Shown: piece by piece, positions 1 to 7,518 of the stretch
How positions within the stretch are numbered: the stretch's first letter is position 1
Layout of the letters: the number at the start of each line of letters is the position of its first letter
Source of the DNA: JAEZFI01 sp044508215
GTDB taxonomy: Bacteria; Actinomycetota; Acidimicrobiia; Acidimicrobiales; Microtrichaceae
DNA: 64,000 bases
NCBI GenBank assembly: GCA_044508215.1
Contig: JBIQID010000004.1
Location: forward strand, 7,747-71,746
Direction: 5' to 3'
Translations under genes and position numbers: made by a program
The notes under the pieces: model-generated
Told to the model about the DNA's origin: nothing
Database searches by the model: none
What the model saw: only the letters and a program-made list of their open reading frames with translations

Positions 1-2
1 GC

Positions 3-359
3 CTCGGCCGCGCCGGCTTCACCCTCGGCAACGTGACGTCGATCGACGACCCGGAGCTGCCGCAGAACTCGGTCATCAGCACCAGCCCCGGGGAGGGCGA
101 GGTGCGCGACCGCGACACGCCCGTCGACATCGTGGTCTCGAACGGCCCCACCGCCGTGGAGCTCCCGTCGTTCGTCGGCAAGACGATCGAGGACGCAACG
201 GCGCAGATCACACGCCTCGGCCTGATCCCGGCCGAGCACGTGACGCAGGTGGCGCCAGACGACCCGACCGCCGGCACCGTCACCGCCCAGACGCCGGCCG
301 TGGGCACGCCGATCCGCCCGGGTGAGGTCGTCACCCTCGACGTGAAGCGGAGCGGATGA
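3..359 (+). CDS. PASTA-domain protein, C-terminal part (5' end outside window)
   Basis: The reading frame is open from the first bases of the window, so the gene starts upstream and only about 118 C-terminal residues are visible. They contain the end of one PASTA repeat (with a DDPELPQNSV segment) and one complete PASTA repeat (about VELPSFVGKTIEDATAQI through VVTLDVK). PASTA domains bind muropeptide and beta-lactam-like ligands outside the membrane. The next genes match the actinobacterial pknB-pabA-crgA neighbourhood, so this could be the tail of a PknB-type kinase. No kinase domain is in view, so a separate PASTA protein is equally possible. Its stop overlaps the next start by 4 bases (ATGA), implying coupled translation. 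Confidence 0.8.
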   Translation, partial: LGRAGFTLGNVTSIDDPELPQNSVISTSPGEGEVRDRDTPVDIVVSNGPTAVELPSFVGKTIEDATAQITRLGLIPAEHVTQVAPDDPTAGTVTAQTPAVGTPIRPGEVVTLDVKRSG

Positions 360-1441
360 TGGCGTCGCGCCGCGAGCACTACGTCCCTCGGGCCGACCTC
401 GCGCTGGCGGCGCCCCGCTGGCGCGTCCCGCTCGTGCTGGCGCTCGTCGCCGTGCTGTTCGGCGTCACGGTCTGGACGGCCACGGAGTCGCTCTCCGTCG
501 CCGCAGCGTCCACGGACCTCCCTCGCATCGAGCTCCCTGACACCTCCGGGCTGACCGTGGCGGAGGCGGAGGCGCGCCTCTCCGACCTGGGGTTCTCGGT
601 CGACGTCGAGATGCGTCCGTCGGTGGGGACGCCTCGCGGCACCGTCTTCGCGCAGCGTCCGGAGGTGGGGGCGAAGGCGGAGCAGGGCGACATCGTCACG
701 CTCCTCGTGAGCGACGGCGAGTCGGGCCTGCCGCTGCCCGACGTGACGGGCCGCCAGGCGGCGGATGCCTCACGGACGCTCGTCACCGGTGGGTGGGGGG
801 TCGTGTTCGTGCCGGTCTCGCACGAGACGGTGCCGTACGGCGAGGTCATGGCCATGTCGCGGGCACCCGGGAAGCGCGTGGTGGACGGCGCTGCGGTCAC
901 CCTGTCGGTGTCCGGCGGCCCCGCGCCCCGGAAGGTGCCGGAGCTGGTCGGCCGCCCGATCACCGAGGCAATGATCGAGCTCGGCCGCGGCGGACTGGGG
1001 GTGGGGACGATCACCAAGGTCTCCGACCCCGAGCTGCCCCAGGGGACCGTGCTGGAGGTGGACCCGCCGGCCGGCGCAGAGGTGGCCCGTGACTTCCCGG
1101 TGAAGCTCCGGGTGGTCGGCCCGCCGCCCGTCACCAAGGTCCCCTACGTGGTCGGCGCCCGCCAGCCGTCGGCCGAGCGGGCGCTCAGCGCCGTGGGGCT
1201 CAAGGCGCAGATCATCACCCGCGCCGTCCCTGCGGGCGACCCGAACGACGGGAAGGTCACGGCGCAGAGCGTCCCGGGCGGCGCTCCGGTGGCGCCCGGC
1301 TCCACGGTGCAGCTGACGGTGTCGACCTCGGGAGCGCCCCCGGCTCCGACCGCTCCGACGGTGCCCCCCACCACGGCGCTCCCGCCGGTCTCGATCCCGC
1401 CCACCACGGCACCGACCACCACCGCGGCGCCGCCGCGCTGA
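356..1441 (+). CDS. Membrane-anchored protein with four PASTA repeats
   Basis: 361 residues. A short basic N-terminus precedes one transmembrane segment (about residues 23-45). Four PASTA repeats follow (about 58-120, 124-188, 192-257 and 260-326), and the protein ends in a Pro/Thr-rich tail. Topology should put the repeats outside, where such domains sense peptidoglycan fragments. There is no kinase or penicillin-binding domain. The third repeat contains VSDPELPQGTV, close to the DDPELPQNSV segment of the preceding gene, which suggests internal or tandem duplication. It overlaps the preceding gene by ATGA and converges on pabA. A role in cell-wall growth is inferred from domains and context. 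Confidence 0.85.
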   Translation: MMASRREHYVPRADLALAAPRWRVPLVLALVAVLFGVTVWTATESLSVAAASTDLPRIELPDTSGLTVAEAEARLSDLGFSVDVEMRPSVGTPRGTVFAQRPEVGAKAEQGDIVTLLVSDGESGLPLPDVTGRQAADASRTLVTGGWGVVFVPVSHETVPYGEVMAMSRAPGKRVVDGAAVTLSVSGGPAPRKVPELVGRPITEAMIELGRGGLGVGTITKVSDPELPQGTVLEVDPPAGAEVARDFPVKLRVVGPPPVTKVPYVVGARQPSAERALSAVGLKAQIITRAVPAGDPNDGKVTAQSVPGGAPVAPGSTVQLTVSTSGAPPAPTAPTVPPTTALPPVSIPPTTAPTTTAAPPR

Positions 1442-1504
1442 GCGACCACTGCCGGGCTGCTCCAGGCCGGGCGCCGTCGGTCGGGGACCGTCAGTCGCGG
1501 ACCG

Positions 1505-2077
1505 TCAGCAGCGGTCGAGGAAGTTGCGGACCATGTCGTGCCCGCCGCTCGTGAGGATCGACTCCGGGTGGAACTGCACGCCCTCCACGTCGAGGTCGCG
1601 GTGACGCAGGCCCATGACGATGCCGTCGTCGGTCCACGCGGTCACCTCGAGCACGTCGGGCAGGCTCTCGCGCTCGACGATCAGCGAGTGGTAGCGGGTC
1701 GCCTCGAGCGGCGACGGCAATCCGTCGAACACGCCTCCGCCCTCGTGTCGGATCAGGCTGGTCTTCCCGTGCACCACCTCGGGCGCCCTCACGACCCGCC
1801 CGCCGAAGACCTCTCCCATGCACTGCATGCCGAGGCACACCCCGAAGACCGGCACCTTCGCCGACCACTCGGCGATGAGCGTGTTGGACAGCCCCGCGTC
1901 GGCGGGCGTCCCCGGGCCGGGGCTGATGAGGATCCCGTCGGGATCGATCTCCGCCACCCGGTCGAGGTCGACGGCGTCGTGCCGGGCGACGATCGGCTCC
2001 GCGCCCAGCTCACCGAGGTACTGGACGAGGTTGTAGACGAACGAGTCGTAGTTGTCGATCACCAGCACGCGCGGCAC
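1505..2077 (-). CDS. pabA: Anthranilate/aminodeoxychorismate synthase glutamine amidotransferase subunit
   Basis: 190 residues, the normal length for TrpG/PabA class-I glutamine amidotransferases. The subunit hydrolyses glutamine and passes ammonia to a chorismate-binding partner that makes anthranilate (tryptophan) or aminodeoxychorismate (folate). Visible motifs are the N-terminal DNYDSFVYNL, the oxyanion segment SPGPGTP, the nucleophile Cys81 in GVCLGMQ, and His170 and Glu172 in QFHPES. The partner subunit is not in the window, so the trp or pab role cannot be decided. I use pabA because this gene next to crgA is often so named in Actinobacteria. The GTG start is 6 nt after a TAGCCT box and has no Shine-Dalgarno site. 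Confidence 0.93.
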   Translation of the reverse strand: MPRVLVIDNYDSFVYNLVQYLGELGAEPIVARHDAVDLDRVAEIDPDGILISPGPGTPADAGLSNTLIAEWSAKVPVFGVCLGMQCMGEVFGGRVVRAPEVVHGKTSLIRHEGGGVFDGLPSPLEATRYHSLIVERESLPDVLEVTAWTDDGIVMGLRHRDLDVEGVQFHPESILTSGGHDMVRNFLDRC

Positions 2078-2083
2078 GGCGGA

Positions 2084-2089
2084 AGGCTA
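2084..2089 (-). promoter_or_regulatory. -10 element of leaderless pabA transcript
   Basis: On the minus strand TAGCCT is followed by 6 nt and then the GTG start of pabA. This spacing places the transcription start on or next to the start codon. No Shine-Dalgarno site fits in the gap. Confidence 0.6.
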
Positions 2090-2143
2090 ACCGGCTGCGC
2101 CGTCCCCCACGGAGGGGGATCCGTCGACCGTGGGGCCGTCGCC

Positions 2144-2149
2144 TAACCT
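2144..2149 (+). promoter_or_regulatory. -10 element of leaderless crgA transcript
   Basis: TAACCT lies 7 nt before the GTG at 2157. The box sets the choice of that GTG over the in-frame ATG at 2130. It is divergent from the pabA promoter about 55 bp away. Confidence 0.55.
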
Positions 2150-2156
2150 CTGCGAC

Positions 2157-2507
2157 GTGGCCAAACCGACGAAGCGACGGATCGAACCCGGCGATCCCAC
2201 CACGGGATCCGCCCGCTCGGGCAACCCGAAGGTGGCCGCGGCGGCCGCCGCTCGGAGGGCCGAGGGACTGCCCACCGACGAGCGCCGGGCCGGGTCCAGC
2301 CGCTACACGCCGCCCACGATCGACAAGAAGGACCTGCCCAGCCCCATGTGGGTGCCGGTCCTCATGTTCGCCCTCTTCGGGATCGGCGTGCTGGCGATCT
2401 TCCTCAACTACACGGGCGTGCTGCCGTCGGCGCCGCACACCTGGTACCTGGTGGTCGGCCTGGTGGCCATCCTCGGCGGCATCGTGACCGCCACGCAGTA
2501 CCGCTAG
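2157..2507 (+). CDS. crgA: Cell division protein CrgA
   Basis: 116 residues from the GTG start (MAKPTKRR). The basic, disordered N-terminus is followed by two closely spaced transmembrane segments (about residues 63-85 and 92-111) and a very short C-terminus. This is the standard CrgA layout. CrgA is a small membrane protein of the actinobacterial divisome and links FtsZ ring assembly with septal cell-wall enzymes such as FtsI. Location beside pabA and PASTA genes matches the mycobacterial order crgA-Rv0012-pabA-pknB. An in-frame ATG at 2130 would add nine residues but lies upstream of the -10 box. Confidence 0.9.
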   Translation: MAKPTKRRIEPGDPTTGSARSGNPKVAAAAAARRAEGLPTDERRAGSSRYTPPTIDKKDLPSPMWVPVLMFALFGIGVLAIFLNYTGVLPSAPHTWYLVVGLVAILGGIVTATQYR

Positions 2508-2534
2508 TACCAGCACCGGCACCGAGAGCGGTCA

Positions 2535-2548
2535 GGGTGATTTCACCC
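2535..2548. repeat. Short perfect inverted repeat
   Basis: GGGTGA-TT-TCACCC, a 6-bp perfect inverted repeat 27 bp after crgA. It could be a weak terminator stem or an operator. Function is unassigned. Confidence 0.35.
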
Positions 2549-2566
2549 ATGTCATTCTCCCCAGTG

Positions 2567-2586
2567 ATGTCCACAGCTGTGGACAA
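2567..2586. promoter_or_regulatory. Back-to-back DnaA-box-like pair
   Basis: An 18-bp perfect palindrome, TGTCCACAGCTGTGGACA (2568-2585), is formed by two opposed DnaA-type boxes. The right one (2578-2586, read on the minus strand) is TTGTCCACA, the form preferred in high-GC actinobacteria. The left one (2567-2575) is ATGTCCACA with one mismatch. It lies in the gap between crgA and the convergent gene at 2602. Two boxes do not make an origin, so a local DnaA-binding site is the most that can be said. Confidence 0.5.
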
Positions 2587-2601
2587 CCAACGTGGCGAAC
2601 G

Positions 2602-2931
2602 TCACTCCACTGGGGCCAGGAGCGACATGTCCTCCAAGCAGTGGCGCGGCGGCTCGGGGTCTTCGCTCGCTGCCACCGTCATGCGGACCTCGGCGCCGCA
2701 GATCTGGCACCTGTAGGTCAGCTTCACCTTCCGTAGCGTGCCGGGATCGGGCGGCTCGGGAGGCAGCTCGGACAGCCCCGCCAGGATCGCCCAGCCGGCG
2801 CGGAGGAGCACCAGCATCACCGCCGTGGCGACCGCTGCGCGGGCCCACGACACGTCGAACACCACCGCCAGCAACGTGGCCGCGACCGCGCCGAGCGCGA
2901 CGAGCACGAGGGTGGAACGGCTGATCCTCAC
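2602..2931 (-). CDS. Small membrane protein with C-terminal zinc-ribbon-like motif
   Basis: 109 residues. Two hydrophobic segments (about residues 7-27 and 31-52) are followed by a cytosolic-looking tail with CQIC near residue 75 and a later HC pair (PPRHCLED). This resembles half of a zinc ribbon. I do not recognise a named family and no function is claimed. The GTG start is 7 nt after TAGGCT, consistent with a leaderless message. It converges on crgA and sits downstream of the thiolase on the same strand, but a strong hairpin separates them. Confidence 0.65.
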   Translation of the reverse strand: MRISRSTLVLVALGAVAATLLAVVFDVSWARAAVATAVMLVLLRAGWAILAGLSELPPEPPDPGTLRKVKLTYRCQICGAEVRMTVAASEDPEPPRHCLEDMSLLAPVE

Positions 2932-2938
2932 GCGAAAC

Positions 2939-2944
2939 AGCCTA
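2939..2944 (-). promoter_or_regulatory. -10 element of leaderless gene, embedded in terminator arm
   Basis: TAGGCT on the minus strand, 7 nt before the GTG at 2931. Five of its bases belong to the distal arm of the hairpin at 2940-2980. Confidence 0.5.
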
Positions 2945-2980
2945 CGGCCCAGGCCACCGTGGTGGTCCCGGGCCGTAGGC
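2940..2980 (-). terminator. Two-part hairpin downstream of the thiolase gene
   Basis: The outer arms GCCTACGGCCC and GGGCCGTAGGC pair perfectly (11 bp). An inner CCACC-GT-GGTGG stem sits between them. The hairpin begins 31 nt after the thiolase stop. There is no clear T-run, which is common for terminators in high-GC actinobacteria. Confidence 0.65.
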
Positions 2981-3011
2981 CGGACGGGGGGATCTGAGGA
3001 TCAGTCGAAGA

Positions 3012-4223
3012 TCAGTCGAGGCGCTCGATGATCGTGGCGTTGGCGAGACCGCCGCCCTCGCACATCGTCTGGAGGCCGTAGCGGCCGCCGGTGCGCTCGA
3101 GCTCGTTGAGCAGGGTCGCCATCAGCTTCGTGCCGGAGCCGCCGAGCGGGTGGCCGAGGGCGATGGCGCCGCCGTTCACGTTCACCTTCGACATGTCGGC
3201 GCCGGTCTCCTTCTGCCAGGCGAGCACGACCGAGGCGAACGCCTCGTTGACCTCGAAGAGGTCGATGTCGTCGACGGACAGGCCCGACTTCTCGAGGGCC
3301 TTCTTCGTGGACGGGATCGGGCCCGTGAGCATCGTGACCGGGTCCACGCCGGCAAGGGCGAAGGTGTGGAAGCGGGCACGGGGACGGAGACCGAGCTCAT
3401 TGGCCTTCTCCTCGCTCATGATCAGGGCGGCGGAGGCGCCGTCGCAGATCTGGCTGGAGTTGCCGGCCGTGATCTTGCCGTCGGGCAGGAACGCGGGCTT
3501 GAGGTTGCCGAGCGAGTCGACGGTGGTGCCGGGGCGGAGGCCCTCGTCACGCGAGTGGATCGTGTCGAGCTCCTTGATCTCGCCCGACTCCTTGTCGCGG
3601 ATGATCGACTTCACGGGCACGATCTCGTTGTCGAAGCGGCCCTCCTCGGCGGCCTGCACGCCGCGCTGCTGCGACTGCGCGCCGAGGGCGTCGAGGTCCT
3701 CGCGGGTGAGGCCCCACTGGTTGGCGATGATCTCGGCCGAGATGCCCTGGCCGACGAGGCCCTTGTGGCCCTCGATGTGTTCGACGTCCGCGTAGCGGGC
3801 CATGGCCTTCGGGCCGAAGGGGAACCCGAAGCCGGAGCCGATCGAGGCGCCCATCGGGACGAGGCTCATGACCTCGACGCCAGCGGCCACGACGATGTCG
3901 TACGCGCCCGCGATGACGCCCTGGGCGGCGAAGTGCGCCGACTGCTGGGACGAACCGCACTGGCGGTCGACGGTGGTGGCGGGCACGGTCTCGGGGAAGC
4001 CGGCGGCGAGCACGGCGTTGCGGCCGACGTTGAGGGCCTGGCCCCCGGCCTGCATGACGCACCCCATGATGACGTCCTCGATCAGCTCGGGATCGAGCTG
4101 GTTGCGCTCCACGAGCGCCTTCAGCGTCTCGGCGGCGAGGTCGGCGGGGTGCCAACCGGACAGCGCTCCGTTCCGCTTGCCGCCCGCGGTGCGGACGGCG
4201 TCGACGATGACTGCGTTGGGCAT
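3012..4223 (-). CDS. Thiolase (acetyl-CoA / steroid 3-ketoacyl-CoA thiolase type)
   Basis: 403 residues, full length for a type-I/II thiolase, which cleaves or forms 3-ketoacyl-CoA. The nucleophilic Cys89 is in DRQCGSSQQ. The C-terminal catalytic His358 lies in GGAIALGHPLGGSG, and Cys388 in QTMCEGGG. The sequence around Cys89 and the GKRNG N-terminal motif resemble mycobacterial FadA5/FadA6-like thiolases of steroid and fatty-acid breakdown, but the substrate cannot be fixed from sequence. A good Shine-Dalgarno site (AAGGAG) precedes the ATG, so this mRNA has a leader. Its promoter region carries two copies of a TetR-operator-like 12-mer. Confidence 0.9.
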   Translation of the reverse strand: MPNAVIVDAVRTAGGKRNGALSGWHPADLAAETLKALVERNQLDPELIEDVIMGCVMQAGGQALNVGRNAVLAAGFPETVPATTVDRQCGSSQQSAHFAAQGVIAGAYDIVVAAGVEVMSLVPMGASIGSGFGFPFGPKAMARYADVEHIEGHKGLVGQGISAEIIANQWGLTREDLDALGAQSQQRGVQAAEEGRFDNEIVPVKSIIRDKESGEIKELDTIHSRDEGLRPGTTVDSLGNLKPAFLPDGKITAGNSSQICDGASAALIMSEEKANELGLRPRARFHTFALAGVDPVTMLTGPIPSTKKALEKSGLSVDDIDLFEVNEAFASVVLAWQKETGADMSKVNVNGGAIALGHPLGGSGTKLMATLLNELERTGGRYGLQTMCEGGGLANATIIERLD

Positions 4224-4291
4224 GACGGCTCCTTGCTCCCGACCCGGTGGCCGGCTCTGCTCGTGTCCTGGCCCGTCTCAGCGAAACTAGA

Positions 4292-4334
4292 CCGGTCGGT
4301 CAAGAGTCTGCTGCGGTCGGACCCGGTCGGTCAA
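4292..4334. promoter_or_regulatory. Two direct copies of a TetR-operator-like 12-mer upstream of the thiolase
   Basis: CCGGTCGGTCAA occurs at 4292-4303 and again at 4323-4334, 31 bp (about three helical turns) apart. A shorter CGGTCGG lies between them. Read toward the thiolase, each copy gives TTGACCGACCGG, whose TTGACC could also serve as a -35. The first copy contains the palindrome GACCGGTC. Such ACCGnnCGGT-type sites are typical of TetR-family operators. The regulator is unknown. Confidence 0.45.
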
Positions 4335-5527
4335 TCCGCTCCTGAGCCGTCCTGGGCGACGGGAGGCTGGGGGACATCCGATCCCGGGGAGGGGGCCGGT
4401 TGCTCCAGCTCGCCACCCCGGCCGAGCAGGCCGACGGCGACGCCTGCCAGCACCACTGCCAGGGCCCCGGCCGCCAACCGCGTGCGGGAGCGGCGTCGCT
4501 CTCGTCGCTGCTCTTCTGCGGCGAGCGCGTCCACCACCGCGCCCCTCACCGACGGACGTCGCAGTCGTGCGGGCAGGGTCGGGAGCGCATCCTCCTCACG
4601 CTGGCCGTGCGGGGGAGCGTGCGCCTCCACCGGCGCAGCCGTCGGGAGGCTGATCAGGACCGGCTCCGGGGCGACCGAGGTCTCCGAGGCGTCCTCGATG
4701 GCGTCGGCGAACGCCCCCGCAGAGGGGAAGCGCGACGCGGGGTCCTTGCGCATCGCCCGTTCGAGCACCGGCCACAGGTGCGGGCCGAGGTCCGGTCGAT
4801 CGATCGGCGGCAGCGGCTCGGTGGCCACGCGGTGCACCAGCGCGTCGAGCCCGCCGGGGTCCTGGCGCGTGCCGAACGGCGGGCGACCGGTCAACAGGTG
4901 GAAGAGCGTGGAGCCGAGCGACCAGATGTCGGCACGGACCGGATCCACCTCGGCCTCGCCGGTGAGGCGCTCGGGGGGTGCGTGCTCCGGTGAGCCAGGG
5001 GCGGGCTGGCGACCTTCACCCCGATCGAGCGCTGCCAGGCCGAAGTCGGCCAGAGCCACCATGCCGTCGCTGGCCACGAGCAGGTTCGCCGGCTTGATGT
5101 CGCGGTGGTGGACGCCCTGGCGGTGCGCCTCGGCCAGCGCTCGGGCCAGCCGGCGCCCCACGGCTGCTGCCTCGACGGGGTCCAGCGGGCCGGCGCGACG
5201 GATCCGCTGAAGGAGCGACATCTCCATCAGCTCCATCACGATCGCGGGCCGGCCGTCGGCGGTGGCGGTGGTGAGGTGGACGCCCACGATCCCCTCCACG
5301 TCGCTCAGCCGGCCGAGCGTGGCTCGCTCGGCGTCGAACGCCGCCGCCACCAGGTCGCGGTCGGTGCCGGGTGAGGCGTCGAGGACCTTCACCGCCACCC
5401 GGCGCCCGAGGTCGTCCTGCACCGCCCGATAGACGGTCGCGAACCCGCCTCGACCGATCTCGACGAGATCGCTGAACCCGTCGATCCGGGGCGTCGGCGC
5501 TGCGTCGGGTGGGTGCTCCGTGCCCAT
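4331..5527 (-). CDS. Membrane-anchored serine/threonine protein kinase
   Basis: 398 residues. The N-terminal Hanks-type kinase domain (about 15-275) shows the glycine loop GRGGFATV, the VAVK lysine, the catalytic loop HRDIKPANLL (about 140), DFG (about 160), and the PPERL activation-segment end. A basic juxtamembrane stretch, one transmembrane helix (about 351-369) and a short Pro-rich outside tail follow. There are no PASTA repeats, so it is distinct from PknB. The chosen ATG gives MGTEHPPDAA just before the kinase fold. A longer upstream frame exists but lacks any start signal. A TACCCT box is 9 nt upstream. It diverges from the acyl-CoA synthetase gene. Substrates are unknown. Confidence 0.9.
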   Translation of the reverse strand: MGTEHPPDAAPTPRIDGFSDLVEIGRGGFATVYRAVQDDLGRRVAVKVLDASPGTDRDLVAAAFDAERATLGRLSDVEGIVGVHLTTATADGRPAIVMELMEMSLLQRIRRAGPLDPVEAAAVGRRLARALAEAHRQGVHHRDIKPANLLVASDGMVALADFGLAALDRGEGRQPAPGSPEHAPPERLTGEAEVDPVRADIWSLGSTLFHLLTGRPPFGTRQDPGGLDALVHRVATEPLPPIDRPDLGPHLWPVLERAMRKDPASRFPSAGAFADAIEDASETSVAPEPVLISLPTAAPVEAHAPPHGQREEDALPTLPARLRRPSVRGAVVDALAAEEQRRERRRSRTRLAAGALAVVLAGVAVGLLGRGGELEQPAPSPGSDVPQPPVAQDGSGAD

Positions 5528-5536
5528 GGCGCTCGA

Positions 5537-5542
5537 AGGGTA
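5537..5542 (-). promoter_or_regulatory. Possible -10 element of the kinase gene
   Basis: TACCCT on the minus strand, 9 nt before the ATG at 5527. The spacing is slightly long for a leaderless start, so support is weaker than for the other boxes. Confidence 0.35.
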
Positions 5543-5666
5543 GGGGTGCAGCGACGGGTTGCCACCGGGCACTTCGGCCCATCGGCGCCCGGTCGATCGT
5601 GCACCGGCCGGGCCCGACGGGAGGTAGCCTCCGAGCTTTCCGAGATCTGTGCAGGGGGAACGACAG

Positions 5667-7475
5667 ATGGCCAGCGTCACCAACGAAGAGCTCCTCGCCC
5701 GCGTCGAAGGGCGCACCGTGTGCACCGAGTTCCTCGCCACGGTCCGCCGCCACGGAGGCGCACGTGCGCTTCGCTCGATGGCCGAGGACGGGTCCTGGAC
5801 CGAGTGGACGTTCGACCAGTTCGCGTCCGACGTGGCCAAGGTGGCGAGCGGCCTCCGTGAGCTCGGCATCGGCAAGGGCGACCGCGTGGTCCTCATGATG
5901 AGGAACCGCCCCGAGTTCCACATCGCCGACATGGCGGTGCTCTTCCTCGGTGGCACGCCGATCTCGATCTACAACTCGTCGTCGGCCGATCAGATCGCCT
6001 ACCTCGCCGGCCACTGCGAGGCGAAGCTGGCGATCGTCGAGGACCAGGGCTTCCTCGAGCGGTTCACCGACGCCGACGACGAGCTCCCGGCGCTGAAGTC
6101 GAAGGTCATGATCGAGGGCGCCGACGGCGACGCCGGGGTGACCAGCTGGCAGGACCTCCTGGCCGCCTCGCCGATCGACCTCGACGAGGCGTGCGCGAAC
6201 ACCACCTCCGACGACCTCGCCACCGTCATCTACACCTCGGGCACCACGGGCAACCCCAAGGGCGTGATGCTCAGCCACCGCAACATCTGCTGGACGGTCG
6301 AGTCGCTCGTCGAGTCGTTCGAGTTCGAGACCACCCTCGGGAAGCGGCTCGTCTCGTACCTGCCGATGGCGCACGTCGCCGAGCGGATGGTCAGCCACTA
6401 CGGCGGAGCGTTCCTCGGGTACGACATCGCCACCTGTCCCGAGCCGGGCCGCATCGCGGACTACGCCCGCGAGGTGCGCCCGAACATCATCTTCGGGGTC
6501 CCCCGCGTGTGGGAGAAGGTGTACGCCGGGGTCAACGCCGCGCTCGCCGCCGACCCGGAGAAGAAGCGCCAGGTCGACGAGGCCGTCGAGGCCGCCATCC
6601 CGATCACCGAGGCGATGGTCGACGGCACGATCACGAAGGAGCAGCAGGAGACCTACGACTTCCTCGATGCCGTCGCGTTCTCGACGATCCGCCAGCTCGT
6701 CGGCCTCGACGAGGTCGAGCTGGCGGTCACCGGCGCGGCGCCGATCCCGCCGGAGCTGATCCGCTGGTTCCGCGCCATCGGCGTGCCGCTCTCCGAGGTG
6801 TACGGCATGAGCGAGAACTCGGGCCCGATGTGCTTCTCCCCGTGGAAGCCGAAGGTGGGCACCGTCGGTCCGGCCTGCCCCGGCGTGGAGGTCCGCATCG
6901 CCGACGACGGCGAGGTGCTCTGCCGCGGTGGCCTGGTGTTCGAGGGCTACCTGAACGACCCCGAGAAGACCGCCGAAGCGATCGACGAGGACGGCTGGCT
7001 GCACTCGGGCGACATCGGGACGATGGACGAGGACGGCTACGTCACCATCGTCGACCGCAAGAAGGAGCTGATCATCACGGCGGGGGGCAAGAACGTGAGC
7101 CCCGCGAACCTCGAGGCCGCCCTGAAGATGATCCCGCTCGTCGGGCAGGCCGCTGCGGTCGGCGACAACCGCCCGTTCATCGCGGCGCTGCTCGTGCTCG
7201 ACCCCGAGGTCGCTCCGGCGTGGGCGGCGCAGCACGGGCTGGGCGACAAGTCGCTCGCCGAGCTGGCCGAGGAGCCGGCGGTGATCGCCGAGGTGGAGAA
7301 GGGCCTGGCCGAGGTGATGGCCGGCTTCAACAACGCCGAGCGGGTGAAGAAGTTCAAGCTCGTCGGCGAGGAGTGGTTGCCCGACTCCGACATGCTCACC
7401 CCCACCTCGAAGCTGAAGCGGCGCGGCGTCGCCGGCCGCTACGCGAAGGAGATCGAGGAGCTCTACGCGAGCTGA
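5667..7475 (+). CDS. Long-chain fatty-acid--CoA ligase (FadD15-like)
   Basis: 602 residues, usual for long-chain acyl-CoA synthetases of the FadD15/AMP-binding class. The enzyme activates fatty acids with ATP and CoA. The AMP-binding signature YTSGTTGNPKG is near residue 190. The adenylate-contact segment (YGMSENSGP), the hinge DRKKELIITAGGKNVSP and a C-terminal lysine-rich end (LKRRG) are visible. The ATG at 5667 is preferred because GGGGGA stands 6-7 nt before it. A possible -10 (TAGCCT) lies about 40 bp upstream. It converges with the DUF983 gene. The acyl-chain preference is not readable from sequence. Confidence 0.9.
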   Translation: MASVTNEELLARVEGRTVCTEFLATVRRHGGARALRSMAEDGSWTEWTFDQFASDVAKVASGLRELGIGKGDRVVLMMRNRPEFHIADMAVLFLGGTPISIYNSSSADQIAYLAGHCEAKLAIVEDQGFLERFTDADDELPALKSKVMIEGADGDAGVTSWQDLLAASPIDLDEACANTTSDDLATVIYTSGTTGNPKGVMLSHRNICWTVESLVESFEFETTLGKRLVSYLPMAHVAERMVSHYGGAFLGYDIATCPEPGRIADYAREVRPNIIFGVPRVWEKVYAGVNAALAADPEKKRQVDEAVEAAIPITEAMVDGTITKEQQETYDFLDAVAFSTIRQLVGLDEVELAVTGAAPIPPELIRWFRAIGVPLSEVYGMSENSGPMCFSPWKPKVGTVGPACPGVEVRIADDGEVLCRGGLVFEGYLNDPEKTAEAIDEDGWLHSGDIGTMDEDGYVTIVDRKKELIITAGGKNVSPANLEAALKMIPLVGQAAAVGDNRPFIAALLVLDPEVAPAWAAQHGLGDKSLAELAEEPAVIAEVEKGLAEVMAGFNNAERVKKFKLVGEEWLPDSDMLTPTSKLKRRGVAGRYAKEIEELYAS

Positions 7476-7513
7476 CCGCCGAACGGCTGGCGGGCGCCTC
7501 GAACGGGCGTCCG
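7476..7513. terminator. Convergent hairpins between acyl-CoA ligase and DUF983 genes
   Basis: CCGCC...GGCGG (7476-7493) is followed by an 8-bp stem with one G-T pair (arms 7491-7498 and 7506-7513). The 43-bp convergent gap is otherwise empty. There is no T-run. Confidence 0.4.
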
Positions 7514-7518
7514 CAGCC

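Noticed and set aside
3..1441. Calling the two PASTA genes one frameshifted pknB
   Set aside because: The second gene has its own start, transmembrane helix and clean ATGA overlap, so two genes are more likely.
2535..2601. Possible replication origin
   Set aside because: Only two DnaA boxes, no AT-rich stretch and no dnaA or dnaN in the window.
3150..5210. 686-codon plus-strand open frame opposite the thiolase and kinase genes
   Set aside because: Antisense shadow; both minus-strand genes have intact catalytic motifs.
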